Origin: Closterium sp. NIES-65
Taxonomy: Eukaryota > Streptophyta > Zygnematophyceae > Desmidiales > Closteriaceae
Assembly: GCA_948144175.1 (NCBI GenBank)
Contig: CANXME010002317.1
Coordinates: 62,001 to 126,000, forward strand
Direction of reading: 5' to 3'
DNA length: 64,000 nt
Shown piece by piece: positions 18,904 through 30,879 of the stretch. Under the pieces are notes generated by a model. That model worked only from the letters and a program-made list of their open reading frames with translations. It did not search any database and had not been told where the DNA came from. Within the stretch, counting starts at the first letter, position 1, and every line of letters starts with the position of its first letter. A program made the position numbers and the translations under genes.

Positions 18904-21105
18904 TCAAGAAGTGAGCAAGTGAGGCCAGGTAGGCACAAGACCTAGCACAGTACAGAAGCGCTGATGATCACAAGGCGGAAGTGCCTTGGTGAAGATATCA
19001 GCAGTGTTGGCCTCAGAGGCCACGTAGGTGAGGCGCAGCTGACCATGCTGCTGCAGCTCACGAGACAAGAAGTAGCGGAGAGCAATATGTTTCGTTCTGT
19101 GCTCCAGTCTGTGCTCCCGACACAAGGCCAGCATGGCCTTGTTGTCTACGTACAGAACTGGAGGAGAACGAGGCGGCTCTCCTAGGTCAGTCAGCAGGTA
19201 GGTGAGCCAGCGTAGCTCCTGTGCAGCCATGGCCCCCCCGTAGATCTCAGCCTCACAGCTCGACCCGAGAACAGAGGACGAGCGGGTAGACCGCCACAAA
19301 ATAGAGCCAGAGCCAAGGCTGAAGGTGTAGCCCTGTGACGACCGCTGCGTAGCCTGGTCGTCAGCCCAAGAAGCGTCAGCATGACCTTTGAGGCCTACTC
19401 GACGTCGCCCTCCAAGCACTAGCCCCATACCCGACGTACTGCACACGAAGCGCAACACCCTCTTCGCTGCAGCCATATGCTCTGGTCTGTGTCTCCCAGG
19501 AGCAACATAGCGTGCCAAGATGCTAAGAGGGTATGCAAGGTTAGGTCGTGTGCAGGTCATCAGGTACATGAGACAGCCAACAAGCTCTGGGTATGGGCCA
19601 CACGACTCTACGGACTCATCCGAAGGCAGAGCTGAGAGCGAGTGGCAAGTAGACAGAGGAGTGGCCTGAGGCGAGGAGTACGTGAAGCCGATGCGCTGAA
19701 GGACCTGCTGCACCATGTGTGACTGAGTCAGGGTAATGGTGCGCTGTGCTCTGTCCCGGGTGATCTGCAAGCCAAGGTAGGTGCGCAGTTCACCCAGGTC
19801 TGTGCACGTGTGTCTCTTCTGCAGCTCGGACTTCACGTGGGCGAGTCCAGCAGTGTCAGCAGTGGTGAAGACCAAGTCGTCGACGTACAAGAGGAAATAG
19901 AACGGCGGCAAAGAGGTGTCGGTGCGTAGAAACAGCAACGGGTCGGCTGTAGAAGGAGCAAACCCAAGAGCCGCAAGTGTAGTCCTCAGTGTGTTGTGCC
20001 ACTCACCTGGCGCCTAGCGGAGACCATAGACTGGTCGCGGGAGGCTCCACAAGGTACCAGGAAGAAACGAACCAATGAAGCCAGGAGGGCGGCGCAGCCA
20101 GATCTCCTCGTGCAGACTGCTCTGCAGGAAAGCTGTGCTGAAGTCAAGAGAGTGAAGCTCGTAGTCGCGCTGAGCGGCTATGTGCAGCAGCACCCGAAGA
20201 GTGGTCATCTTCGGGGTGGGAGAGAAGGTCTGAAAGTAGTCAACTCCCGGCCTTGAGCAACGCGCTTTGAAGACAGGCGGAGAGCCCGGCGGCCGCTTCA
20301 CCCTGAAGATCCACATCCCACTGACGATGTTCGCCCCAGGTGGGGGAACCTCGTCGACGTAGGTGCCTGTGGACTTCCAGGAAGCCATCTCTGCGTCCAT
20401 GGCCGACTGCCACTGAGAGGAGTAGGGACCCTCGATCTCCTCAGCGTACGATCGAGGAGTGGGGATGTCTGGTGCATCCGGGTCTCCCTCAGGGGCAATC
20501 AGCGTGGACACGAGATGGAGCAAAGTAGCAGCAAAGCACTGGAACTCCTCCTGCCTGTCCTCAAGGACGTCCGTGCTAAGAGCACACTCACCTCCGACGG
20601 ATGGAGAACAGACAGACTTAGACTCAGCAACAAGACTGGCAGCGTAGTCTAGACGACAGCGAGCACCGAAGTCGACAAGCTCAGCAACTAGAACAGACGC
20701 AGCAGTGGACTCAAAGGAAGGGTCAGTGACAACAGTAGCAAGAAGGCGCGTGACGGAAGGACTAGCAGCACGAAGGGAGTCAGACTCCGGGTCTGCAGGA
20801 GAAGGAAGAGAGTGCTCTGGAGGAGACGGCAAGAGGACACGCAGAGGAGCAGTGGACGGACGCAGTGCCATCTGGTGTGTGCCAGGGACCGCAGGAGGAC
20901 GCGGACGCGCAGCACGACGACTAGTGCGAGCAGCACGAACAGGCGACGCAGGACGAGACGCAGGCTCACGACGCTTAGCAAGACCTCCAGTAGGACTAGT
21001 GTAGGGAGAAGGAGCAGGTAGCGGGGAGGCGGGCTGTAAGTGTGGCGGCGACTGGACAGGCTGTTGACACTCTAAGGGAGGAGCAGGACAAGGTGAGACC
21101 AACAA
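18904..21105 (-). pseudogene. Copia family B reverse transcriptase and RNase H
   Basis: Read on the minus strand, the frame starts in a Pro/Ser-rich linker, then shows reverse transcriptase (MWIFRVKRPPGSPPVFKAR, FSTAFLQSSLHEEIWLRRPPGF, LLYVDDLVFTTAD) and RNase H (GHADASWADDQATQRSS, SCEAEIYGGAMAAQE, YVDNKAMLALCREHRLEHR), ending LPHLLTS at 18904. There is one in-frame stop, TAG at 20014-20016, where the other copies have the Gln of YGLRQAP. A single C-to-T change explains it. About 30 residues around ARYVARGFSQRQG are reduced (KARCSRPGVDYF). Otherwise this is a well-kept pol half. Confidence 0.9.
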
Positions 21106-21111
21106 CCTGCT

Positions 21112-21760
21112 CTAGGAGCGGAACGAAGTACGGCCTCGGCCGCTTAGCGCCTCCAGAACCAGCAAGGACGGCACCAGTACCCCCAGCGGCAGCACCAGCG
21201 CTAGCAGAACCTCCAGCTCCAACAGCGCCAACTCCAGTACCCTCAGAAGCACCAGCGCCAGCAGCACCGCCAGCGCCGACACCCCCAGCAGCTCCAGCTC
21301 CAGCACCACCAACTCCAGTAGGACCGTCAGCACCAGCTGCCTCAGCAACACCCCCAGACGCAGCAGCACCAGTAGAAACACCAGCGCCAACACCCCCAGC
21401 AGCTCCACCTCTAGCAGCACCAGCACCGACAGGAGCTCCAGCAGCACCCCCAGACTCAGCAGCACGTCTCCAGTGGCGGGCGAACCACTCGCGCTACTCC
21501 TCGACAAAGCACCGCCGGCGGCCACACAAGCAGACCCAGCACCCCCAGGCTCCACACCCCTAGGCTCAGCACCACCAAGCTGCGCACCCCCTGACTCAGC
21601 ACCCCCAGGCTCAGCACCCCCAGGCTCAGCACCCCAAGTCTCAGCACCACCAGACTCAGCACCCCCAGACCCGGCATCCGAAGACCCGGCACCCACACGC
21701 TCAGCACCTCTAGCAGCACAAGAGTCAACAGCTACCTCGACAGGCTCGACTGCGTCTACC
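21112..21760 (-). repeat. Copia family B spacer: 15-bp repeat coding Gly-Gly-Ala-Glu-Pro
   Basis: Between integrase and reverse transcriptase lies a biased stretch. On the minus strand, 21540-21740 is built of 15-bp units (ggtgctgagcctggg) that encode GGAEP and variants. The remainder (21112-21540) is Gly/Ala/Pro-rich and frameshifted. The equivalent spacers are at 33280-34170 and 52255-52920. Confidence 0.82.
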
Positions 21761-22838
21761 TAGGACACACCTGAAGGGGCAGGACCCTGAGGAGGGAGGG
21801 GGTCTACCTGGGTAGCACCTGGCGGAAGGAAGACCAGCGGCGGGGGGAGGGGCGCAGTGCGGTAGGGGAAGAGACGGTAGTAAGGCACCGACTCGTCAAA
21901 GGTGACGCCCTGGGAGGACAGAACACGGCGCGTGGTGGGGTGGTAAAACTGCCAGCCAGGCGCGTCGGGGGGGAAGCCAAGGAAGACGCAAGGAACAGCA
22001 TGGGGGGACAGCTTCTCTGCAGACATGTCGAGGACAAACGCCCGAGATCCCCAGACCCAAAACGCAGACGCATTGCCAACCTTCTCTGTCCAACGCAAGG
22101 CGGGGGAGGTCTTTGGCGACGCTGAAGGTTGAGCTGATGCGCTGCGTACTGAACCGCAAACGATCACAAAAAATGGGGCGGAGCCGCATGGATCATGGAC
22201 GTACGAGCGACATCTATGACCATGCCAATGCGGCACTCAGCAATCCCATTTTGCTGTGGAGAGGCCGGAAGCGTGAAAGTCTGGCGGATGCCGTGTGCAC
22301 GTTAGAAGGCTCCCTAATGGGCAGAGGAAAACTCCCCATCTCTGTCCAAGTGCAGACGCAGAACAGGAAAGTCCAAGCCGAAGCTCTCCCTGAGCTGGAG
22401 ACAAGCTGCGCGGATCCGGTTGATCAACACCTTAGTGACGTAACCCTTGCTGCGCAAGGGGAACACTGTGGTGTAACGCGAGTAGTCGTCAACCACCAGT
22501 AAGAATTACCGCTCATGCCCCTGCCCACGGACACGGGCGGGGCCCCACACGTCCATGTGGAGGGTCAATAGTGGAGCCTCTGTCGGAGGAAACTCGGAGG
22601 AGTGAGGGGCGGCGCGGTGTCGCCCCTCGATGCAGGGGACGCAGGTAGGGCCAGGCCCCGGAGGTAGGGGAGGGAGAGACCGAGGGAGACCAGAAACAAG
22701 GACACGGGAGGCCATGCCTCGTGGACGAGGTAGGGAGGGGTGACCAAGGCGGTGGTGCCAGAGGAGAGTCTGGTGTGACAGTAGACGACACGAGCAGGGA
22801 GCCGACTTAGGACCAGACCAGGACGCTGCAGCAAACAC
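21760..22838 (-). pseudogene. Copia family B integrase
   Basis: Read on the minus strand in several frames: the gag-pre-integrase block (LLWHHRLGHPSLPRPRGMA...CVPCIEG), the first catalytic Asp (LHMDVWGPARV), a second core block (VVDDYSRYTTVFPLRSKG, VLRLHLDRDGEFSS with the second Asp) and the C-terminal part (VWGSRAFVLDMSAEKLSP...CVFLGFPPDAPGWQFYHP). The stretch with the catalytic Glu is scrambled by shifts near 22240-22310. Confidence 0.82.
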
Positions 22839-23012
22839 CTGACTCGACGCAGCTACCTCGCTTGACTCAGCAGGCAGAGGAGACTCAGTAGTAAAGGTGT
22901 ACTAGCTCGACCCTGGCCGACGGGTGAAAGTGGCCAAGTGTCGGCCTGTCCGAGCACACGTGCAGTGGGTCACTCGCTGACTCGCAGGAGTGAACTGGTC
23001 AACCCCCCTATC

Positions 23013-23812
23013 CTATAGGTCAGCTCCACTAACCAAGTTCGTAGAGAACGAGGGGAGGTAGAGACCTGACAGGGTGCCAGAGGGGGCTGCCGGGCACGGT
23101 AAGACAGTGGAGAAGCTAGCAAGGACAGGACCCCCAGAGGGGTCCGCCAGGGAGACTGCAACCGGTCGACTGAGCAGCGTAAGAGTGGTGCGGTCTTGAA
23201 AGAAGGAGCGGAACGCACCCGAGTCCGGGGTGAAGGTGTGGAAGGCCTGAGCCGAGGTAGTACCTGAGAGAGCAGACTCACCAGCACCTAGGGCGGCAGA
23301 CGCACAGGCACCTGGGGCAGCAGACACACTAGCACCTAGAGCAGCAGCCTCACCAGCACCTAGCGCAACAGCCTCAATGCCCGGGTCAGGCGGTACACAC
23401 GCGTAACAGGCACCCTCAACCCCCTCCAGTGCCCTTGCCCCCCTTGCCCTTGCTGGTGCGGCGTCTCCTGCTCGGGGCAGACGCAGCGCCCACCGACTCG
23501 AAACCAACGAGGTCAGCCGCAGCAGCAGAGGCAACAGAGGGCAAGATGGGGGAGGGAGAACACCCCTCAATGACGGGGGTGCGAGGGTCTCGACGAGAGG
23601 CTCCTATAGCGACTATGCTCTTCTCTATCGCTAGTAGGGTCTTCTCGAGGAGGTCAATGGTGAGAGTGGTGGGGCAAATAGAGAGGAAGTGGTCCCTGAC
23701 TACCCGAAGAGAGTCAGGGAGCCGGGTGACTATGAAGTAGAGAGTGATGTACATGGGGGGGGGTTCTTGGCGCAGAACTCAGCAGGAAGCGCAGCACGGT
23801 AGCGAGTGTCAC
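23013..23812 (-). pseudogene. Copia family B gag C-terminus and protease
   Basis: On the minus strand, gag includes YITLYFIVTRLPDSLRVVRDHF and a Lys/Arg/Gly-rich tail (RRRRTSKGKGGKGTGGG). After a frameshift comes the protease-like TPDSGAFRSFF and a long serine-rich stretch ending VSGADL. The gag N-terminus and 5' LTR are missing; the copy stops where a family-A LTR begins at 23813. Confidence 0.8.
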
Positions 23813-24890
23813 TGTTGGGTGCAAATTCTCATTGCACGACATCCTGCCGTCTGTTTGTATGAGTATGCATGTGCGAGTGCATTTGGATGTGAATGGAATG
23901 TTCGTGTGTTTGTTTGCTTTCGCAATTTTCACTTGAAGCATTTGCAGGTACTCGCGCAATGCGCGCTTCGGCACAACTTTGTACGCGCTATGAACAGTAC
24001 AAGCAGAAAGGACGAGCTCGCAAAGGAACCCAAGATGGAATCTTTGCGGTTTGGTTGAATTGATTGTGCAGATTCAGTTCTATCCAACTCGAAATTGTAC
24101 TGTTTTGTTTGGTTGACTATAGTGTAGCAGGGCAGGCACTATAGAGGTACAATTTAGGTGAAGGTTGGATGTTGTTTGTCTGTATCTGCATGCTACAGGG
24201 CCAGGGGAAACCAGCGGAACCAGCATTTGGCTGGTTGGGCAAAGACAAAACAGGTTCTGTTTTTAGGACCTGAACCTGGTTGTTGTTTTCCCAGGTTAGA
24301 AAAACAGAACCAGAGGTTGTTTACCAACCTACCACCTGCTGTTTTGTCCAGCCAGGTTGGTTCTGTTGCTTGGAATTATTTGGGATCATCCCTGGTTGTT
24401 CCCAGGTTGATTCCCAAGGTCCTTGCTAGCTAGAGCTATTTATTCCTTCTCTGTTTGTTCCTGAATATAGTCCATTTGATTCAAGCGAATTCCTCCCTTC
24501 CTGGAATTTCATTTCTACGCGGTGCGACGGCGGAATGCTTCCCGAGTCAACGCTAGTACGCTAGCACTCGAACGCTAGGCAAACGCTGTTCGAGCCATAA
24601 CTTTTTGCAAGGCAACTTGGCTTATTTGAAAGCTCTTGGAGTGAGCTTCGATATAGGAAATTCTCAGCTTAGTCCGGTTGACGGTCTGTTCGATACATTG
24701 TGTGACGTTCAAGGTACTCTTGTTATTTTGACAAAGTCATTCTTCATCCCTCTCTCTACAATCTCGGACCCAAGGATAGGGGCTGGTCTTGTACCAGGCA
24801 CCCAAGGACCCTTGGAGGTGACCCCGAGGAGAGGTTTTAAGTTTGATAAAGTCTTAATAGCTTGAGTTTATTAGGCCCTTACACAACCAA
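23813..24890 (+). mobile_element. Copia family A LTR (solo or truncated)
   Basis: It runs from TGTTGGGTGC at 23813 to an altered end (cttacacaaccaac) near 24890. A perfect 12-base inverted repeat typical of this LTR lies at 24253-24264 and 24300-24311. Family B lies on its left and family C on its right, and no matching target duplication was found, so it is not a simple solo LTR. Confidence 0.85.
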
Positions 24891-25291
24891 CGATGACGAT
24901 GAAGAGCCGTCAGGATGACGAGCCATCTCCACGAGGAAGCAGCAGAGATACTGCACCGCCACCGCCACATGAGCCAGAGAGTGACAACGATGACGAGCAG
25001 GAGGTCATCACTAAACATCGCCACGATGGCACTGTCTGAAGGCTACACCTGCAAGGACTACACACCGCCACCTCAGCAACGCCACATATCACCAAGCCCA
25101 AGAACCTACGCCAAACACTCACGGGATGACACAAAAAAGAGTGGCGCAAGGCAATGGATAAAGAAAGCAAAGCGCTTGAGACCCACGACATATGGGTACT
25201 CATCGACTGCGCCGCAATCAATAAGAGAAGAATTCTTTCCGGAATCAACCTACGTGTGAAGACCGCTAAAAAGGGCACGACCAAGCGTTTC
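24891..25291 (+). pseudogene. Scrap of a third Copia family (C), linker and start of reverse transcriptase
   Basis: Two frames are visible. The first is a Pro/Asp/Glu-rich linker (DDEPSPRGSSRD..PPPPHEPESDNDDEQE) like those before Copia reverse transcriptase. The second, from about 25139, reads EWRKAMDKESKALETHDIWVLI...LRVKTAKKGTTKRF, the entry block of Copia reverse transcriptase. It differs clearly from families A and B. It is enclosed between two family-A LTRs. Confidence 0.65.
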
Positions 25292-26403
25292 TGTTGGGTG
25301 CAAATTTACATTGCACGACATCCTGCCGTCCGTTTGTACGAGTATGAGTGTGCGAATGCATTTACGTATGAATAGAATGTTCGTGTGTTTGTTTTCTTAA
25401 GCATTTTTTGCTTGACGCATTTGCACGTACTCGCGCAATGTGCGCTTCGGCACAACATTCTACGCGATATGAACAATCAAGCAGAAAGGACCAGTTTGCA
25501 AAGAAACCCAAGATGGAAGCTTTGCGCTTCGGATGAATTGATTGTGCAGATTGAGTTCTATCCGACTCGAAATTGTACTGTTTTGTTTAGTTAACTATAT
25601 TGTAGCAGGGCAGGCACTATAGGGGTACAATTTAGGTAAAGGTTGGATGTTGTTTGTCTGTATCTGCATGCTACAGGTCCAGGGGAAACCAGCGGAACCA
25701 GCATTTGGCTGATTGGGCAAAGACAAGACAGGTTTTGTTTTTAGGACCTGAACCTGGTTGTTGTTTTCCCAGGTTGTAAAAACAGAACCAGAGGTTGTTT
25801 ACCAACCTACCACCAGCCAGGTTGGTTTTGTTGCTTGGAATTATTTTAGATAATCCCTGGTTGATTCCCAAGGTCCTTGCTAGCTAGAACCATTTATTCC
25901 TTCTCTGTTTGTACTCGGATATAGTCAATTTGATTCAAGCGAATTCCTCCCTTCCTGGAATTTCATTTCTCTGCGGGGCGACAACTGAATACTATCCGAG
26001 TCAATGCTAGTATGCTAGCGCCCCAAAACTAGGCAAACGCTGTCTGAGCCATAACTCTGCAACGGCAGAACTTTTCGCGAGGCAACTTGTCTTATTTTGA
26101 AGCTCTTGGAGCGAGCTTCGATATAGGAAATTCTCAGGTTAATCCGATCGACGGTCTGTCGATACGCTGCGCGACGATCAAGATACTATTGCTGTTTTGA
26201 CTAAGTCCCTCTTGATCTTGACTAAGGTACTCTTGTTCTTTTGACTAAGTCATTTTTTACTCCTCTCTCTAGAAACTCGGACCCGAGGATAGGGGCTGGT
26301 CTTGTACCAGGCACCCAAGGACCCTTGCAGGTGACCCCAAGGAGAGGTTTTAAGTTTGATAAAGTCTTAATAGCTTGAGTTTATTAGGCCGTTAGACAAA
26401 ACA
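25292..26403 (+). repeat. Family A 5' LTR
   Basis: TGTTGGGTGC to caaaaca, 1,112 bp. Near 26200-26260 a short internal duplication (gactaagt... repeated three times) lengthens it compared with other copies. Confidence 0.85.
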
Positions 26404-26406
26404 AGC

Positions 26407-26418
26407 TGGTATCAGAGC
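26407..26418 (+). promoter_or_regulatory. Family A primer-binding site (initiator-Met tRNA)
   Basis: The sequence tggtatcagagc, three bases after the LTR, is the canonical complement of the plant initiator methionine tRNA 3' end. The same site is at 37747-37758, 57140-57151 and, on the minus strand, 44798-44809. It is mutated (tggtattagagc) at 48666-48677. Confidence 0.88.
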
Positions 26419-26449
26419 TGCGTTATAGTGATCCTCGTTCTAGGTAGCT

Positions 26450-27413
26450 ATGGCGGGCAACACCTTGACGGGAGCTTGTGAATCTTCATCCCAAGATCGT
26501 AGTGGCAGCCAAGATTCTGTTGTCTTAGCGCCAAGGGGAGCGCGAACAAACCAGGGCTCGTTGGTGAAGGAAGTGCTGAAAAACTTCACCGTTGAGAAGT
26601 TCAATCGTGAGGGTTATGATGATTGGGCCTGGAAAATGCAATTGTATTTCCGTCAGATCGTTTTGCTGAAACTAATGATTGGGGAGGAGCCTAGACCGAG
26701 TGACCTCGCGTCGCAGGAAGATTGGGACGAGCGCTCCTCGGCTGGCTACTATTTGTTGTCACAAAGTTTGGAGCTGAACCAGCGCCACCACATTATGCAC
26801 CTGCTGCCGGATGTTGAGTGCGGTCGGAAGGCGTGGACCGTGTTGAAGGAGCTGCACGCCCCAACTTCCGTTATTGCAATGTTGATGCTGGAGACGGAGC
26901 TGTCTGCATTGCGCTTGAGCGAGGGAGAGCCAGTGCAACCTGTCCTAGACAAGATGCGGGATCTATACGCAAAGTTGGCGACCCCGGGAATCACCTACTC
27001 GGAGAGACGACGGCAGCAGCGGCTATGGGATGCAAGGAAGGCGACGTGGCAGAGGACGTGGCTTCGGTGGTGCTGGACGCGGTGCAAAGAAGGACGACGA
27101 CTCCAACGACCAACAAGGAGGTACCAGTTGGGGTCGCGGTGCGAAATCTGGACGTGGGGGCAAGTCGGGTGCTGGTGGCCAAATGAAAGGGAGTTGCTGG
27201 TATTGTGAGAAGGAGGGGCACCCCTGGTTTTTGTGCTATAAGAAACCCGATGGATGGACCCCCCAGAATCGTCACCAGGATGGCGGCGCACGAAGGAACC
27301 AGAAAAACGGCGCGAGCATGGTCGCCGATTTGTCCGACAACAACCCGAAGAGCAACGGCGGTGCGGAGAAGAAGGAGCGTGCCGCGGGCCAATTCTTCCA
27401 TATTGGAGAGTAG
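26450..27413 (+). pseudogene. Family A gag
   Basis: It starts MAGNTLTGACESS and reads through the UBN2-type gag core (VEKFNREGYDDWAWKMQLYF, AGYYLLSQSLELNQR, WTVLKELHAP) to about 27000. There GITYSE jumps to a later position with a shift in frame, removing about 165 bp present in the copies at 38340-38510 and 49260-49430. The nucleocapsid continues in another frame with RGRGRGFGGAGRGAKKDD and the knuckle CWYCEKEGHPWFLC, then stops at 27411 (TAG). Confidence 0.88.
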
Positions 27414-27473
27414 GGGGAGCAAGGAGACGCCTCTGCCAAGGTTGGAGCAGAGCTGCACCCCCTGGATTATTGG

Positions 27474-27962
27474 GTGTTGGACACGGGCGCTGCTTCGACG
27501 ATGACGCTGCGCAAGGACCTGCTAGAAGACGTACACGCTACACCGATCAATGAGGTGTGCTGTGGCTCTGGACACGCGCTGAAGGTGGCTGGTGCGAGCC
27601 GAGCTGCGTTTAAGGGAGCTGATGGCAAGCCGGTGGTGCTGCACAAAGTTCTTTTCATTTCTCATCTCAAGGCCAACCTCATCTCCCTCTGTAAGCTTGG
27701 CAAGGCTCGGGCGAGCACTAGCACGGATGGGGCACGCACGTATAAGGGGCAGCTGGGCAATCGGGTGCTTTGGGATCTGCACAAGAGCAAGGACATGTAC
27801 AGATCCATGTGGTAGCTGCCGGCGTTGGCGTGGCATGGTGGGGGTAGGCTGGAAAGGGGTCTGCATCCCTGGGGGAGTGCAACGCTGTTGGAGGGGTTGC
27901 TGTGAAAATATCGGCCAGATCTGGAGAGACGGATTGGGCAACGGCACACCGACGCTTGGGGC
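27474..27962 (+). pseudogene. Family A protease and pre-integrase region
   Basis: The protease motif MLDTGAASTMT opens at 27474 and the domain runs through SGHALKVAGASRAAFKGADGKPVVLHKVL. A TAG follows RSMW at 27813, and later shifts break the pre-integrase block (LPALAWHGG). Confidence 0.85.
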
Positions 27963-29183
27963 AATGCCCTTGTTGAAGCAGTTGGAGAAAGATGGAGCTG
28001 TGAAGGGTCTGAAGCTGAACGGACAGCCACCTAATGAGAATTGTGAAATCTGTTTGCTCTCAATAAGCAAGAGTGTGATTGGCAGGAGCAAGAACCCGTT
28101 TCCCCTTCCATCGTGTGATTGGCAGTAGCAAGAAGCCTTTAGAGTTCATCCCCATGGACATGGAGGGGCCACTATCGGTTCAAGGGCACAAGAGGGAGCG
28201 GCACTTTCTAACCATAGTGGATGATTGGAGCAGGCTAATGTGGGCATATCCGCTGAAGCAGAAGGACCGCGCTGCCTCTACGATACGGAAAGATTGGCTG
28301 CCATTTGTGGAGAAGCAAGCGGAGTGTGTGGTGAAGCGGATTAGGACAGATCGCGATGGTGAGTTCCTTGGAGCTGAGATGACGGCCTGGCTCAAGAAGC
28401 AGGGCATCCAGAGGGAGCTGACCACGGCTTACACCCCACAGTCCAACGGTGTAGCAGAACGGGCGAGCCGGATAATTCTGGAGACAGCTAGGGCGCTGCT
28501 CATAGAATCTGGGCTGGGCAACTTGATGTGGCCCCATGCTGTTCGGCACGCTACCGTCGCTAGGAACAAGGTACTCACAAAGGTTCGGGATGACTCTTGG
28601 GTGCCGTTGGAGAGGTGGCTTGGGAGGAAGCCGACAGTGGACATGCTGAGGGTGTTTGGTAGCATGGCAGTCGCCCACGTCCCCAAGACCTACCAAAGTA
28701 AGTTGGGGGCGAGTGCAATCTGGTGTGCATTTGGAGCTGGCTGCTGAGAGGAAGGGATGGCTTCTGTAGGAACTATCCAAAAGTGTGTTGTTTGATAGCA
28801 GGGATGTAAAGTTTGTTGAGGGCATGATGTTTGGGATCTGGGAGAAACAACCGGAGGCCAGGGTGTCCCAGCAGATGGAGCAGATCACCATGCAGCTGGA
28901 CCTGACTCCTAGTGTGTGGGTGGAGGGAAAGGAGGAAGCTGCACAGGGTGGTGATGGAAAGAAGGTACAGGAGGCACGTGCTGGTGGAGAAAATGATGTG
29001 AAGACTAGCACTAGTGGAGCTGCTGGATCCGAGGGGGGAGAGCAGCAGCAGGGGAAAACTAAGAAGCTGCAGGGTGTCGTTATGAAGGGATGGGAGACAC
29101 CCATCTCCAGGCCAGGACATACCCGTATGGCTACTAAGAAGATGACTACAGGAGCTGATGTAGCAGACAGCAGCTTGGGATAG
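27963..29183 (+). pseudogene. Family A integrase and acidic linker
   Basis: In broken frames: NCEICLLS, then PMDMEGPLSVQG (the usual His-Met-Asp has become Pro-Met-Asp, catalytic Asp kept), VDDWSRLMWAYPLKQKD, IRTDRDGEFLG (second Asp), YTPQSNGVAERAS (Glu) and LGRKPTVDMLRVFG. A short duplication near 28079-28135 repeats the block around ggcaggagcaagaa. The linker to reverse transcriptase (28785-29183) is rich in Glu, Gly and Lys (EGGEQQQGKTKKLQG). Confidence 0.87.
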
Positions 29184-29191
29184 AGGAGGCA

Positions 29192-30837
29192 TTGCTGATT
29201 CTACCGCATGGCTATGACCCGGATGAGGAGGATGAACCCGCATACCGTTTTCTTGCCCCTGCACCAGAGGAACCAGCTAGCATGGAGGAGGCGTTAGCTG
29301 GACCAGATAGGGAGAAGTGGCTGGTTTCTAGGGATGCTGAGAACCAGAGCTTGCTAGAGAACGGGACATGGGATCTGGTGGTGCTGCCTGATGGAAAGAA
29401 AGTTGTACAGGGCAAGAGGGTGCTAAGGATCAAGACCGATGACAAGGGACAGGTCACCATCCACAAGAATAGCAGGACTTCAATGAGATTTTTGCTCCCA
29501 CTGCCAAACCCCCTACCCTCCGTCTCTTGTTGGCAGATGCAACTGTTAGTGGGAAATTCATCATTCAGATGGATATATCAACCGCATTCCTCAATGGGAT
29601 TTTAGAGGAGGATGTGTACATGACGCAGCCGCCTGGGTATGAGGATGGTACAGGCAATGTGTGCAAGCTGAAAGAGTCCATCTATGGCTTGAAGCAGGCG
29701 CCACGTTGCTTGTACCAGAAGCTGGTAGCTGTTTTAGAGGAGATGGGATTCAGGACCAGCAGCTGTGATGAGAGCCTCTTTCTCAAAGGGGAGGGGGAGA
29801 AGCTGGTGCTGTTTCTGGTCAACGTGGATGACATTCTTCTCTTTAGCAGCAGCATGAAGGAGATCCAGAATGTGCAGCAGCAGCTGATGGAGAACTTCAA
29901 GTGCAAGAACCTTGGGGAGGTAAAGTACTATCTCGGGATGCACGTGGAGAAGGATCCAGATCACAGGTGGTTGGAGCTGCACCAGGAGAAGTTCATCAAG
30001 GAGCTGGGGGAGAACTATGGGATTGAGAATGAGCGCAAGGTTGCAACTCCCCTGCCAGCAGAGTTTAAGCTTATGAAGGCTGCACAGGATGAAGGGGTAG
30101 AAGCCGAGGAGCAACAAAAATTTCAGTCCTTGGTGGGCTACCTCTTGTATGCAGCAGTTCACACGAGGCCCAACATCTCATTCTCGTTTGGGCAGCTGGC
30201 AAGGGTGGTGCAGAATCGATCAGAAGAGCAGGTGGATGCAGCTGAGCCTGTAGCAGGGTATTTGAACTCTCACCCAAGCATTGGAGTTCAATATTGCACA
30301 TATGTACAGGTAAAGCAGAAAGGGGTTGAGGTGCTGAAAGAGAAGGGGGAGCGGCTTGGAGAAGGCAATCTGTTTCTCACTTGCTTTACTGATGCTACAT
30401 GGGTTTCTGAAAAGGTGGATTCCTCATATGTGGGAGGATATATCTGTGTAGTTGGGGGAGGACCTGTTAGTTGGAGGTCAAAGAAGCAGACGGAAACGGC
30501 ACTCTCTTCCGTGGAGTCACAGTACATGGCAATGTTTCGGGGTGAAGGAGGTGATTTAGCTGAGGAGGCTGTTAGACGAGATTGGCCAGGAGCAGAAGGT
30601 TGCTACTCCGCTATTTTGTGATAGCAAGGGAGCTCTTGCGATGGCCAGGAACGCTGTGCTTCATGGGCTGAACAAGCACATGTGTATCAAGTGGCACTGG
30701 CGGTTAAGGTGAAGAGGGGGATGGTTAATATGTTCTACATCAAGTTTCACCAGCAGCTAGCGGGCTTCCTCACTCGGAGGCTTGCGGATGAGCCTCATTG
30801 GCGTTGTGTGCGCATGAGTGGAATGGGCATGAACTAG
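29192..30837 (+). pseudogene. Family A reverse transcriptase and RNase H
   Basis: It reads PHGYDPDEEDEPAYRFLAPAPEEP then the entry block (REKWLVSRDAENQSLLENGTWDLV). A shift near 29480-29530 drops part of the fingers (YKSRLVAKGFMQKEKRDF in other copies). The rest is open: MDISTAFLNGILEEDVYMTQPPGYEDG, YGLKQAPRCLYQKL, FLVNVDDILLFSSS, and RNase H from CFTDATWVSE. The catalytic YVDD is NVDD here. Further shifts break the end (30540-30837). All other copies keep YVDD or YLDD. Confidence 0.88.
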
Positions 30838-30879
30838 CAAGGAATCATGGGGATTCAGCCAGCAGGCTGACGTGGAGTG

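Noticed and set aside
21042..21763. Ala/Pro-rich plus-strand open frames
   Set aside because: They are antisense shadows of the family-B GGAEP spacer.
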